The notes under the pieces: model-generated | The model's database searches: none | What the model was told of the DNA's origin: nothing | Seen by the model: only the letters and a program-made list of their open reading frames with translations | IMG/VR virus record: IMGVR_UViG_3300035564_000010 | Location: 1 to 41,645 of that record | From: a virus | Direction: 5' to 3' (one strand) | Length of the DNA: 41,645 nucleotides | In this document: in pieces, positions 8,293 to 13,928 of the stretch | Layout of the letters: each line of letters opens with the position of its first letter | Position numbering within the stretch: the stretch's first letter is position 1 | Program-made: the position numbers and the translations under genes

Positions 8293-8798
8293 GGGAAACG
8301 ATTGTAAGGAAACTCGTTCCTGCCTGCTTATCTATCATGACATTAATCTCCCTCTTTTGGTGGGGAGAAAGGTCATATTGGATGTATTGGGATTTCGAGC
8401 CCCTGGTTGTATATGGCATCACAGTTACGAATCCTAACCGGGAAGTCTGCCAGGGAAGCATCATGAAATATGATATAGATTTTGACAAGCGTATGGAGGC
8501 TTCCTGTACGGTGAAACGCGCATTGGTGAATGATTATCTGGTTAACTATGAACCCGTGCATCCTCCTCGGAAGGCATTGGGGCGGCAGATTGCGAAAGGC
8601 GATTTGTTTGTCCCGAAGATTGCCGAAACCCATCCATGGATGATGAGATGGACAGCAGAGTGTGAGGTTGGCCCATATAAACGAATCATTGCAGTTACAA
8701 AGGAAAGTTGTAAATTCCATGTGGTTGATTGTAGTGGAAGTAATAAAGGCCCGAAGGGTGAACCAGGCCCTGCGGGTAAGAACTTCTGGGGGAAATGA
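8289..8798 (+). CDS. Membrane-anchored protein with collagen-like C-terminal tip, unknown function
   Basis: The protein has 169 residues and its start overlaps the previous stop (ATGA). An N-terminal membrane anchor spans about residues 9-26 (LVPACLSIMTLISLFWWG), followed by a soluble domain with conserved-looking Cys residues (VCQGS, SCTVK, ECEVG, SCKFHVVDC), consistent with a periplasmic, disulfide-bonded domain. The last residues, GPKGEPGPAGK, are Gly-X-Y collagen-like triplets, known from phage fibre and surface proteins. Its place inside the lysis cassette suggests a cell-envelope role, but I do not recognise the family. Confidence 0.55.
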   Translation: MRETIVRKLVPACLSIMTLISLFWWGERSYWMYWDFEPLVVYGITVTNPNREVCQGSIMKYDIDFDKRMEASCTVKRALVNDYLVNYEPVHPPRKALGRQIAKGDLFVPKIAETHPWMMRWTAECEVGPYKRIIAVTKESCKFHVVDCSGSNKGPKGEPGPAGKNFWGK

Positions 8799-9187
8799 TG
8801 AGGGCCCGGATAGTCCGTCTCGAAACTTCGGATCAGGGGGCAATCGGGGTGCTCCTGCTTGATTATGTGATATTCTGCTTTACCTTGGAACCGGACGAGA
8901 ACGAACGAGGAAAGCTCTACATCCCGCAGGGAGGCTATCATTGCCAACGATTCCATGGCACGAAATGGCCGAACACCTTTGAGATTGAAGTTCCGGGGCA
9001 TACAGCGGTTCTCTTCCACGCCGGAAACGTGGAGGCGGACACCCTCGGATGCGTTCTCCTGGGTTCTTCTACGGGGAAGTTGAAGGGCAACCGGGCAGTC
9101 CTGAATAGTGGGGCGACATTCCAAGCGTTTCTCGACATAACAAAGAGTGTGGATAATTTCCCACTCTGGATTGAGGATAGATACTGA
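8795..9187 (+). CDS. DUF5675-family phage protein
   Basis: The protein has 130 residues, coupled to the previous gene by an ATGA overlap. It follows the pattern of the DUF5675 family: DYVIFCFTLEP, IPQGGYHCQRFHG, WPNTFEIEVPGHTAVLFHAG, then a TLGCVLLG motif and SGATFQAFL near the end. The conserved His and Cys residues (FHAGN, LGCVLLG) recall an active-site arrangement like that of L,D-transpeptidase-like folds, but the biochemical role is not established. Members usually lie in phage lysis regions, as here, directly before a peptidoglycan peptidase gene. Confidence 0.7.
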   Translation: MMRARIVRLETSDQGAIGVLLLDYVIFCFTLEPDENERGKLYIPQGGYHCQRFHGTKWPNTFEIEVPGHTAVLFHAGNVEADTLGCVLLGSSTGKLKGNRAVLNSGATFQAFLDITKSVDNFPLWIEDRY

Positions 9188-9188
9188 T

Positions 9189-9791
9189 ATGGATCTTATA
9201 GGTATCCAGACGCGACGGGATCAGATCATTAAACTCGCCAACGAGATGGTGGCGCTTGTGGAAGGGGCTTCCCCGGTGACTCCCCCGGAGCCTTCCCCGG
9301 GGGAAGGGGATACGCGGCGCTACCTCTATACCGGCATGGTGATGATCGGGGATAACATGTACGTCCGCAACGCTACCGGCAGCCACATCAACTGCCAGTG
9401 GACGCGGGAGGGATTCCTGAACGCCATCTATGATTCGGCAAAGGAGATCGGCAGGCGCATCAGCATCATCAACGGAACGCCCCTCGACGGGGATTGCCCG
9501 ACATCCCCGGAGGGTTCGCACCGGGAAGGAAACGCAGTGGATTATTCTTACTTCCTGGGTGTGGCCGATCAATTTGACGATGCGGCGAACCTGGCCTTTG
9601 TCCTGGCGTTCAACCGGAAACTCCCCTCCTATCGGTTCAGGATGGACGAGGAGCTGAAAACGGTCCTGAAAGCTAAGGCATCGGCCCTGTATGACCGCCC
9701 AACGGTGCTCCTGGTATCCGACATCATCTGGGGAGACACGCCGCCTGGGGCTTACAATCACGATACCCATTGCCATTTGGAGAAGCGATGA
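9189..9791 (+). CDS. LAS-type zinc metallopeptidase, probable endolysin (M15/M74-like)
   Basis: I prefer the ATG at 9189, two bases after the previous stop, over the in-frame GTG at 9147 that lies inside that gene. The product has 200 residues. Residues about 35-45 form a Pro-rich linker (TPPEPSPGEG). The catalytic domain shows the LAS metallopeptidase signature: SHREGNAVD (H-x2-G-x-A-x-D, two zinc ligands) and a terminal HDTHCHLEKR (H-x-H, third ligand and base). These enzymes cut peptide cross-links in the cell wall. There is no signal peptide, so a holin would be needed for release. The start overlaps nothing, but its stop overlaps a tiny membrane gene (ATGA). Confidence 0.75.
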   Translation: MDLIGIQTRRDQIIKLANEMVALVEGASPVTPPEPSPGEGDTRRYLYTGMVMIGDNMYVRNATGSHINCQWTREGFLNAIYDSAKEIGRRISIINGTPLDGDCPTSPEGSHREGNAVDYSYFLGVADQFDDAANLAFVLAFNRKLPSYRFRMDEELKTVLKAKASALYDRPTVLLVSDIIWGDTPPGAYNHDTHCHLEKR

Positions 9792-9883
9792 TCGACCAGG
9801 GAGTTCTCGGGTTGGGCCTGACTGTGGTGAGTGTGGCGGCATACATCTACTGGATCATCATGCTTGAGGTGTTCGGGGAATGA
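9788..9883 (+). CDS. 31-residue single-span membrane protein in the lysis cassette
   Basis: A tiny frame begins at the ATG that overlaps the peptidase stop (ATGA) and ends with a TGA that overlaps the next start in the same way. It encodes 31 residues, nearly all in one hydrophobic segment (GVLGLGLTVVSVAAYIYWII), with an acidic end. Tight coupling on both sides supports a real gene. Such micro-proteins in lysis cassettes can be holin or pinholin components, but no specific family is recognisable at this length. Confidence 0.55.
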   Translation: MIDQGVLGLGLTVVSVAAYIYWIIMLEVFGE

Positions 9884-10437
9884 CTCGGATTCTTTCGCCA
9901 TTGATCGTTGGCTATATCGACAACAGCAACCGGGCCGCGATGCACGAACCGTTTGGATTCCAATCTGACGTGCTGAAAAAGGCGGGATTACAAGGCGAAA
10001 TATGGGGGCCGGCGGGGTTCGTTTTCGACTTTGAATCAATCCCGAATCCGATCCGGGGGCCGATAGGGGAGAACAAACGAGGCGGGGCGGCTCATGATAT
10101 TCTGTCGCGGAAGAACGTCTGCCCCGGAATTACGAAAAGCATTGCCGCCGATGTCTATTTTGAGATCATGGAGTATTGCGACTCAATCGACATGCAACGG
10201 TTCAACCATAATCCTGGGATAGCTAACGTTATCATCGTGCCCTATGTCAAGACGAGGGACTGGGCCCGGCGATGGGCAAAAAGCACGATCGTTCGCTGGT
10301 GGCCTGGGGATTACTGGCAGAAATATGAATTAACGGCTACCTGCGAAGAGATCTACGGGGCGGCTGGCGACCCCTACGTGACAGTAGAAAAGCTGGATGA
10401 GGCTGCCAATCGAACGAAACCCCAAATACATCCATGA
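9880..10437 (+). CDS. DUF1353-family phage protein
   Basis: The protein has 185 residues and starts at an ATGA overlap. It carries the DUF1353 signature: GPAGFVFDFESIPNPIRGPI followed by GGAAHDILSRKN, i.e. a D-x2-S-I-P motif and an A-x-H-D motif. The family is common near lysis or tail genes of phages. Its His/Asp motifs suggest a metal-dependent activity, but no function is established. A C-terminal membrane-proximal Trp/Arg-rich stretch (DWARRWAKSTIVRWWPGDYW) follows. Its last 101 bases overlap the end of the leftward repressor gene, so the two operons converge here. No terminator is visible between them. Confidence 0.7.
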   Translation: MTRILSPLIVGYIDNSNRAAMHEPFGFQSDVLKKAGLQGEIWGPAGFVFDFESIPNPIRGPIGENKRGGAAHDILSRKNVCPGITKSIAADVYFEIMEYCDSIDMQRFNHNPGIANVIIVPYVKTRDWARRWAKSTIVRWWPGDYWQKYELTATCEEIYGAAGDPYVTVEKLDEAANRTKPQIHP

Positions 10438-10594
10438 TTGTATTTATGGCTTTCAGGGTTGGTTTTTTCGTCTTCCAGCGGGTAGCGGCATCGCGGGAAT
10501 GTACCTTTTCATTAAAAATAGTGGCATTTCCGGCGCATCGTTCCCTTATTATGCGCTGGATATTATTATAAAATATCTCCTGATTCCACTCCAT
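10337..10594 (-). CDS. XRE-type helix-turn-helix repressor, CI-like
   Basis: The gene reads leftward. I choose the ATG at 10594 (a TTG three codons upstream is possible). The 85-residue product starts MEWNQEIFYNNIQRIIRERC and shows a small XRE-like fold: ATIFNEKVHSRDAATRWK as the helix-turn-helix, then TLKAINTIMDVFGVSFDW, the usual last helices of phage repressors. There is no separate oligomerisation or LexA-like cleavage domain, so it is a short repressor. It is divergent from the Cro-like gene at 10696 across a region with inverted TACAAT/ATTGTA sites. It probably maintains lysogeny by blocking the rightward promoter. Its 3' end overlaps the DUF1353 gene on the other strand. Confidence 0.7.
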   Translation of the reverse strand: MEWNQEIFYNNIQRIIRERCAGNATIFNEKVHSRDAATRWKTKKPTLKAINTIMDVFGVSFDWQPHPAFLLSRRGRQPPRRSLRR

Positions 10595-10656
10595 ACAATC
10601 CAACTTGAAAATAATTGTAAAAAAAGCTTGACTTTATACAATCACGATTGTAATGT
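10594..10656. promoter_or_regulatory. Divergent operator/promoter region of the immunity switch
   Basis: TACAAT lies at 10594-10599 and 10637-10642. Its reverse complement ATTGTA lies at 10614-10619 and 10647-10652. The pair 10637-10652 forms a 16-bp inverted repeat with a CACG centre. A rightward promoter is suggested by TTGACT (10628-10633) and TAATGT (10651-10656, 17-bp spacer) or TGTAAT (10649-10654). A leftward promoter is suggested by TTGTAT (complement of 10636-10641) and TACAAT (complement of 10614-10619) with 16 bp between. The repeats overlap both promoters, as expected for repressor and Cro binding sites. Protein binding is inferred. Confidence 0.6.
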
Positions 10657-10695
10657 GGCCTCAACAGCGTAACATCAACCATGTAGAGGCAAAAC

Positions 10696-10926
10696 ATGAA
10701 ACCACAAACAACCCGAAATTTCAAGAAGAATCTATTTTATTCAAAGCTTTGCCTGCTCGGTCTCAATTTGACTGCGCTGGGCGCTCAACTTAACCCTCCT
10801 GTCAAGAAGCATCGCGTTTGGCAGATCGCTCACTTCACTGAGCCGGAGGATCGCCTCAAGGAGATCGCGGCGATCCTTGGAACGAACGTGCAAACAATCT
10901 GGCCGAAAAAGAATGAGGCTGCGTGA
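10696..10926 (+). CDS. Cro-like helix-turn-helix regulator
   Basis: The first rightward gene after the operator region, with AGAGG before the ATG. The product has 76 residues: a basic N-terminus, then a small helical DNA-binding domain (LCLLGLNLTALGAQLN, and KEIAAILGTNVQTIWPKK, the usual closing helix of XRE/YdaS-like proteins). The recognition helix region is unusual (PPVKKHRVWQIAH). As the leading gene of the early operon opposite the repressor, it is the likely Cro counterpart. Its stop overlaps a possible short frame (TGATG). Confidence 0.65.
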   Translation: MKPQTTRNFKKNLFYSKLCLLGLNLTALGAQLNPPVKKHRVWQIAHFTEPEDRLKEIAAILGTNVQTIWPKKNEAA

Positions 10927-11028
10927 TGCAACTCCAATTCGATTTCACCGGGAAGAAGGCAGAAACGACGCGAGCCTAATGCCCAAATACTCGCGATGAT
11001 TGAAGAGTCCATCTCCGCAAGGAGTTGA
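10926..11028 (+). pseudogene. Possible frameshifted mini-gene
   Basis: An ATG overlapping the Cro-like stop (TGATG) opens a 17-codon frame, MQLQFDFTGKKAETTRA, which ends at 10979. From about 10969 the next frame reads on as REPNAQILAMIEESISARS to a stop at 11028. Together they look like one small protein of about 34 residues broken by a one-base change near 10968. It might instead be chance. Evidence is limited to how well the two halves read. Confidence 0.25.
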
Positions 11029-11055
11029 CACACCGCTCGAAAAAGGAGGCGCATC

Positions 11056-11268
11056 ATGTACCAAGAAATGATCCGGCAAGAAACGGCACGGCAAGGATTC
11101 ATCGGCACTGATCCTCGGCACATCGAAGCATTTATGCGGGTTGAATATGGATGCCTCGATGGTTTGTCGCAATCCAAATTCCGGCAGGAAATAAAAACAA
11201 GCATTGCCTGCATACGCGAAGGCGGAGTTATAGCCGCCGAATCGCTGGCAAAATCATTCGGATTATAG
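11056..11268 (+). CDS. Small early phage protein, unknown function
   Basis: The product has 70 residues, and AAAGGAGG lies eight bases before the ATG, a strong start. The sequence MYQEMIRQETARQGF, then DPRHIEAFMRVEYGCLDGLS and SIACIREGGVIAAESLAKSF, is mostly helical and has the look of a conserved small phage protein. I cannot assign a function. It is the first well-initiated gene of a long series of small early genes. Confidence 0.65.
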   Translation: MYQEMIRQETARQGFIGTDPRHIEAFMRVEYGCLDGLSQSKFRQEIKTSIACIREGGVIAAESLAKSFGL

Positions 11269-11278
11269 GGAGGTCGTC

Positions 11279-11443
11279 ATGCTCAAGCTGACGATCGAAG
11301 AGAGCCTTACCGGGCCGCTGGCTCATCCGCCAACCAGGCGGGGAAGGTGCCAGGACTCAAGAAGAAAGGGGATGCAGCGTCAGCGTAGGTCCACGATAAC
11401 GAGGAAAGGAGGCCAGAAATGCCAGGATTCATCCACGAGCTAG
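11279..11443 (+). CDS. Small basic open reading frame, uncertain
   Basis: The ATG at 11279 is preceded by GGGAGG with good spacing, and the frame gives 54 residues, MLKLTIEESLTGPLAHPP followed by an Arg/Lys/Gln/Ser-rich tail. The last 25 bases overlap the next gene. The tail looks less protein-like than the start, so the gene may be truncated or frameshifted. I call it mainly because of the ribosome binding site. Confidence 0.35.
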   Translation: MLKLTIEESLTGPLAHPPTRRGRCQDSRRKGMQRQRRSTITRKGGQKCQDSSTS

Positions 11444-11679
11444 GAAAAGAAGCAAAGGACAAGATCACCGGAATCAAGGGAGTCATTGTTGCGCGGATTG
11501 AATATCTCTTCGGATGCAACCAGTACGGGATATCTCCGCGAGCCGGGAAAGATGGGAAGCGTCTCGACACCGAGTATTTTGATGAAGGGCGGATCGAGAT
11601 CATAGGGAAGGGCGTTACCCCGGAAAGCGTCAAGGCGAAGAAGCCGGGACCGGATTACAACCGCGATGCGCCCCGGTAA
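11419..11679 (+). CDS. Small conserved-type phage protein, unknown function
   Basis: The product has 86 residues, and AAAGGAGG sits upstream of the ATG. The body (KEAKDKITGIKGVIVARIEY, FGCNQYGISPR, DTEYFDEGRIEII) is a short SH3-like or beta-barrel-like pattern seen in hypothetical proteins of many phages, ending in a basic tail (KKPGPDYNRDAPR). No catalytic residues stand out. Function unknown. It lies in the early operon. Confidence 0.65.
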   Translation: MPGFIHELGKEAKDKITGIKGVIVARIEYLFGCNQYGISPRAGKDGKRLDTEYFDEGRIEIIGKGVTPESVKAKKPGPDYNRDAPR

Positions 11680-11743
11680 TCGGAAGTAGCGGCAGCGGTT
11701 TCCCGGTAGCAGCCGAACGAAAACCGGAGGGGAGAAGTCCACG

Positions 11744-11771
11744 GGGCGGCGGGGGTATGAGCCCGCCGCCC
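11744..11771 (+). other. GC-rich perfect hairpin before the 11790 gene
   Basis: GGGCGGCGGG (11744-11753) and CCCGCCGCCC (11762-11771) are exact reverse complements of 10 bp around an eight-base loop. It ends ten bases before the AAAGGAGG site of the 11790 gene. There is no T-run, so termination is doubtful. It could pause transcription, protect mRNA or modulate translation of the small membrane-protein genes that follow. Confidence 0.5.
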
Positions 11772-11789
11772 ACTCTTAAAGGAGGGATC

Positions 11790-11993
11790 ATGGCAAAGAC
11801 CAACACAGCAGAAGAGACAACAGACCGCGAATGGGAGGAGTTCAAGAGGCAGGTCCGGAGCGTCACCATCGTTCTCGGCAGCCTCCTGTTCGCCCCGGTG
11901 ATCATCCTGATCGGTGTCGGATACGGAATCAGGGCCGGGCTCATCGCCGGGACGGAAAAGACGCTGGAGCTTCTCAAGGGATGGGAGGTGTGA
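11790..11993 (+). CDS. Small single-span membrane protein
   Basis: I choose the ATG at 11790, since AAAGGAGGG lies just upstream, over an in-frame ATG at 11757 inside a hairpin. The product has 67 residues: a charged N-terminus (TDREWEEFKRQVRS), one membrane segment (about 28-50, TIVLGSLLFAPVIILIGVGYG) and a short tail. No family is recognised. It is followed after two bases by another membrane-protein gene, so the pair may act together in the inner membrane. Confidence 0.55.
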   Translation: MAKTNTAEETTDREWEEFKRQVRSVTIVLGSLLFAPVIILIGVGYGIRAGLIAGTEKTLELLKGWEV

Positions 11994-11995
11994 CG

Positions 11996-12298
11996 ATGGA
12001 TCATCTTTTTTGGACAGGGTTAGCAGTGGGGATAATCATCGGCGCCGTTCTCGGGTTGCTCATCACGGCCCTGGTGATCGCGGGAAGGGAAGACGCGAAG
12101 TACCTGGGCCAGCACGGGGCCCTCCACTGCCGGCCGGTGAACGATAACGGGGTTTTTAAGTATTCGATCGGATGTGATGAAAATACAACCATCGGGCAGA
12201 TACGGGACTGGCAGCGCGTCAACCTGCGGATCGCGGATACCCATGACTACAAAATGGACGCTGTGAAAATCTGTGAGCCGGATGAGGTGAAACAATGA
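11996..12298 (+). CDS. Membrane-anchored small protein
   Basis: The ATG at 11996 has GGGAGG nine bases upstream and follows the previous stop closely. The product has 100 residues with an N-terminal anchor (LAVGIIIGAVLGLLITALVI) and a soluble part (residues about 32-100) that includes LHCRPVNDNG, SIGCDENTT and VKICEPDEV. It has no recognised domain. Its stop overlaps the next tiny gene (ATGA). Confidence 0.55.
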   Translation: MDHLFWTGLAVGIIIGAVLGLLITALVIAGREDAKYLGQHGALHCRPVNDNGVFKYSIGCDENTTIGQIRDWQRVNLRIADTHDYKMDAVKICEPDEVKQ

Positions 12299-12375
12299 CC
12301 CGCCGCGTCAAGTGGGCCATCATCGGAACCCTCGTCATCCTCGCCTGCCAGTGGGGAATAGGGAGGATTTTGTAA
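12295..12375 (+). CDS. 26-residue single-span membrane peptide
   Basis: The ATG overlaps the previous stop (ATGA) and the stop overlaps the next start (TAATG). It encodes 26 residues: basic MTRRVK, hydrophobic WAIIGTLVILACQWGIG, basic end. Coupling at both ends supports a real micro-gene. The sequence also holds the GGGAGG site of the next gene, so it may partly serve as leader. Function unknown. Confidence 0.45.
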   Translation: MTRRVKWAIIGTLVILACQWGIGRIL

Positions 12376-12566
12376 TGGCTGAGGTCTTTGTAAAAATGAA
12401 GGACGGGACAAATAGGGACTTCCGGTATCAAGGGCGCTGCGGCGGGAGCTATACCAATAGCGTGCGATATGAAGGAGCTTTTGCCATCATCAAAGATGAG
12501 TGGGGAACGGAAACGGTCATTCCCGCTGACGACATCGCAGAAATAAAAATAACCCATAACAGGTGA
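12375..12566 (+). CDS. Small early protein, unknown function
   Basis: The product has 63 residues. The ATG at 12375 is preceded by GGGAGG (12361-12366), eight bases away. The sequence MAEVFVKMKDGTNRDFRYQG, then EGAFAIIKDEWGTETVIPAD and EIKITHN, reads like a small all-beta domain. It resembles short phage proteins with a DUF-type beta fold, but I cannot name one. It lies in a tight early operon. Confidence 0.55.
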   Translation: MAEVFVKMKDGTNRDFRYQGRCGGSYTNSVRYEGAFAIIKDEWGTETVIPADDIAEIKITHNR

Positions 12567-12570
12567 GGAA

Positions 12571-12735
12571 ATGACACGAGAAGAAGAGCTTGAGATTGCA
12601 TTAGCGGAAAGCCTAAAGCTCCAAAGTCACTACGCGGAGTTGCTGAATATTTATGATGGTGGTTTACGAAGAGGATTTGAAACTACTGGCGCATGGATCG
12701 CGCGGCTCAAGGAAACGGGGACCATTAAGCCATGA
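12571..12735 (+). CDS. Small helical early protein, unknown function
   Basis: The ATG at 12571 has GTGAGG just upstream and opens 54 codons: MTREEELEIALAESLKLQSH, then YDGGLRRGFETTGAWIARLK. The first half is an acidic amphipathic helix. The stop overlaps the next start by ATGA. The length, spacing and coupling support a real gene. Function unknown. Confidence 0.55.
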   Translation: MTREEELEIALAESLKLQSHYAELLNIYDGGLRRGFETTGAWIARLKETGTIKP

Positions 12736-12968
12736 ACCTCAAATGGCTCACCGCCCTAATCTTCATCATCCTGGCCTACATGCTCGGCTTCCTGATCATG
12801 TTCGACAGGCCGGTGCCATACGAAAGGTTGCCCGCATGGTCGCCCGCCGAGCTGAAAGTAGTCAAAGGGTTGATGAAACAGCATGGCATTGCGACGGTGA
12901 TCAGGAGCGAGGCGGGGGCATACTTCGTGAGGGATGGGCAGAGGATTTGGTTATCTAAACGAGAATAG
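12732..12968 (+). CDS. Small membrane-anchored protein; its 3' end is duplicated downstream
   Basis: The product has 78 residues and starts at an ATGA overlap. An N-terminal membrane segment (LTALIFIILAYMLGFLIMF) is followed by a short soluble domain (LKVVKGLMKQHGIATVIRSE, GAYFVRDGQRIWLSKRE). The last 20 coding bases before its end, encoding GQRIWLS, recur after the next gene at 13583-13602. That copy also reads in the same frame as GQRIWLSRRES before a stop. This points to an insertion or duplication event that placed the hexapeptide-repeat gene here. Confidence 0.6.
   Translation: MNLKWLTALIFIILAYMLGFLIMFDRPVPYERLPAWSPAELKVVKGLMKQHGIATVIRSEAGAYFVRDGQRIWLSKRE
12936..12955 (+). repeat. Direct repeat A, left copy (20 bp)
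   Basis: GGGCAGAGGATTTGGTTATC occurs here inside the 3' end of the membrane-protein gene and again, without mismatch, at 13583-13602. The two copies bracket the hexapeptide-repeat gene. Beyond the 20 bases the similarity weakens, although both copies keep the Arg-Glu codons and are followed by a GGAGG-type site for the next gene. Confidence 0.85.
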
Positions 12969-12977
12969 GGAGGGGCA

Positions 12978-13580
12978 ATGAAATACTCATTCACGGGAGA
13001 AGTAAAGGTTGAATTTGGTATCACGTTACGCCGGATAAAATACGACGAAACAGGGGAAATCGGCGGGTGGATCGAAAAGGAGTTGAACCTTTCAGTCTCC
13101 GGCGATGCGCGGGTCTCCGGCGATGCGTGGGTCTACGGCGATGCGCAGGTCTACGGCGATGCGCAGGTCTCCGGCGATGCGTGGGTCTCCGGCGATGCGC
13201 AGGTCTACGGCGATGCGCAGGTCTACGGCGATGCGTGGGTCTCCGGCGATGCGTGGGTCTACGGCGATGCGCGGGTCTACGGCGATGCGCGGGTCTACGG
13301 CGATGCGCAGGTCTACGGCGATGCGCAGGTCTACGGCGATGCGCAGGTCTACGGCGATGCGTGGGAAATAACACCGCTCTGCATCCATGCCACTCGGTGG
13401 AGCGTGTCGGTATCCTCAAAAACCACCATATCTATTGGCTGTAATACGCTGACACCTACCGAGTGGGATGAGCGCGGCGATGATTTGGGAAGAAAGGAGG
13501 GGATGACCGATACGCAAATGGCCGAATACCGGCTCTATGTTGATCTTTGCAGGGCATGGATGGCTATCTATTGCAAGTGA
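12978..13580 (+). CDS. Hexapeptide-repeat (left-handed beta-helix-like) protein
   Basis: The protein has 200 residues, with GGGAGGGG before the ATG. The N-terminus (MKYSFTGEVKVEFGITLRRI, EIGGWIEKELNLS) is typical of phage proteins that carry pentapeptide- or hexapeptide-like repeats. Residues about 41-130 hold 15 consecutive six-residue units of the form [SY]GDA[WQR]V, which would build a regular beta-helix. The C-terminus (about 131-200) is a different domain with two cysteines and a helical end. Such proteins are often labelled acetyltransferase-like, but no active-site residues are visible, so catalysis is doubtful. The gene is bracketed by direct repeat A, and its repeat tract could change length by slippage. 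Confidence 0.65.
   Translation: MKYSFTGEVKVEFGITLRRIKYDETGEIGGWIEKELNLSVSGDARVSGDAWVYGDAQVYGDAQVSGDAWVSGDAQVYGDAQVYGDAWVSGDAWVYGDARVYGDARVYGDAQVYGDAQVYGDAQVYGDAWEITPLCIHATRWSVSVSSKTTISIGCNTLTPTEWDERGDDLGRKEGMTDTQMAEYRLYVDLCRAWMAIYCK
13098..13367 (+). repeat. 18-bp tandem repeat tract, 15 units
   Basis: Fifteen in-frame units of 18 bp, variants of TACGGCGATGCGCAGGTC, run through the middle of the gene. The differences fall at two codons only: TAC or TCC at the first, and CAG, TGG or CGG at the fifth. Low sequence divergence between units suggests recent expansion or ongoing conversion. Confidence 0.95.
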
Positions 13581-13582
13581 GC

Positions 13583-13602
13583 GGGCAGAGGATTTGGTTA
13601 TC
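13583..13602 (+). repeat. Direct repeat A, right copy (20 bp)
   Basis: An exact copy of 12936-12955, three bases after the hexapeptide-repeat gene's stop. In the same frame as the left copy it encodes GQRIWLS, with no start of its own. It sits just before the GAGGAGGGA site of the next gene. It looks like a duplicated gene end left by insertion of the intervening gene. Confidence 0.85.
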
Positions 13603-13614
13603 GAGGAGGGAGTC

Positions 13615-13794
13615 ATGATCGGAAACGAATGGACGCAGGGGATTGATCGGCTGAAAGAGGAGAACGCCACCCTCCTGAAGGCGAACAGTGACCTCCTGGC
13701 GGACCTCCTGCGGGAGCGTAACAAAGGGGAGCAGATCCGGCGGGGGATGGTCACGATTCTGGACATGATGAGCATAGAGAGGGGGAAGGGATGA
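13615..13794 (+). CDS. Small coiled-coil protein
   Basis: I choose the ATG at 13615 because GAGGAGGGA lies directly upstream; a longer frame would run into the repeat copy. The product has 59 residues and is almost entirely one helix with heptad-like Leu spacing (IDRLKEENATLLKANSDLLA, DLLRERNKGEQIRRGM). It is likely to dimerise. Its stop overlaps the next start (ATGA). Function unknown. Confidence 0.55.
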   Translation: MIGNEWTQGIDRLKEENATLLKANSDLLADLLRERNKGEQIRRGMVTILDMMSIERGKG

Positions 13795-13928
13795 AGCTCA
13801 AGATAATCAAGCACCTGATTCGCTATATCTTTCGCCGCTGGCCCTATCTGATGATGGACGTAGTGATACCGGACGGAAGCCATATCCAACGTGATTGGAA
13901 CTGGAAACGAAAAGGGGCGAGGGGATGA
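13791..13928 (+). CDS. Small basic protein, unknown function
   Basis: The product has 45 residues with overlapping starts and stops on both sides (ATGA at 13791 and at 13925). The sequence MKLKIIKHLIRYIFRRWPYL, then MMDVVIPDGSHIQRDWNWKR is strongly basic and amphipathic and might bind membrane or nucleic acid. No family is recognised. The call rests on its tight coupling in the operon. Confidence 0.45.
   Translation: MKLKIIKHLIRYIFRRWPYLMMDVVIPDGSHIQRDWNWKRKGARG

Noticed and set aside
13098-13367. CRISPR array
   Set aside because: The units are contiguous, coding and have no unique spacers, so this is an in-gene tandem repeat.
13021-13419. Reverse-strand and alternative-frame repetitive proteins (RRPAHR- and MRGSTA-type) over the 18-bp repeat tract
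   Set aside because: An 18-bp repeat gives open repeats in every frame. Only the frame from 12978 has a ribosome binding site, non-repeat flanking domains and a known type of repeat.
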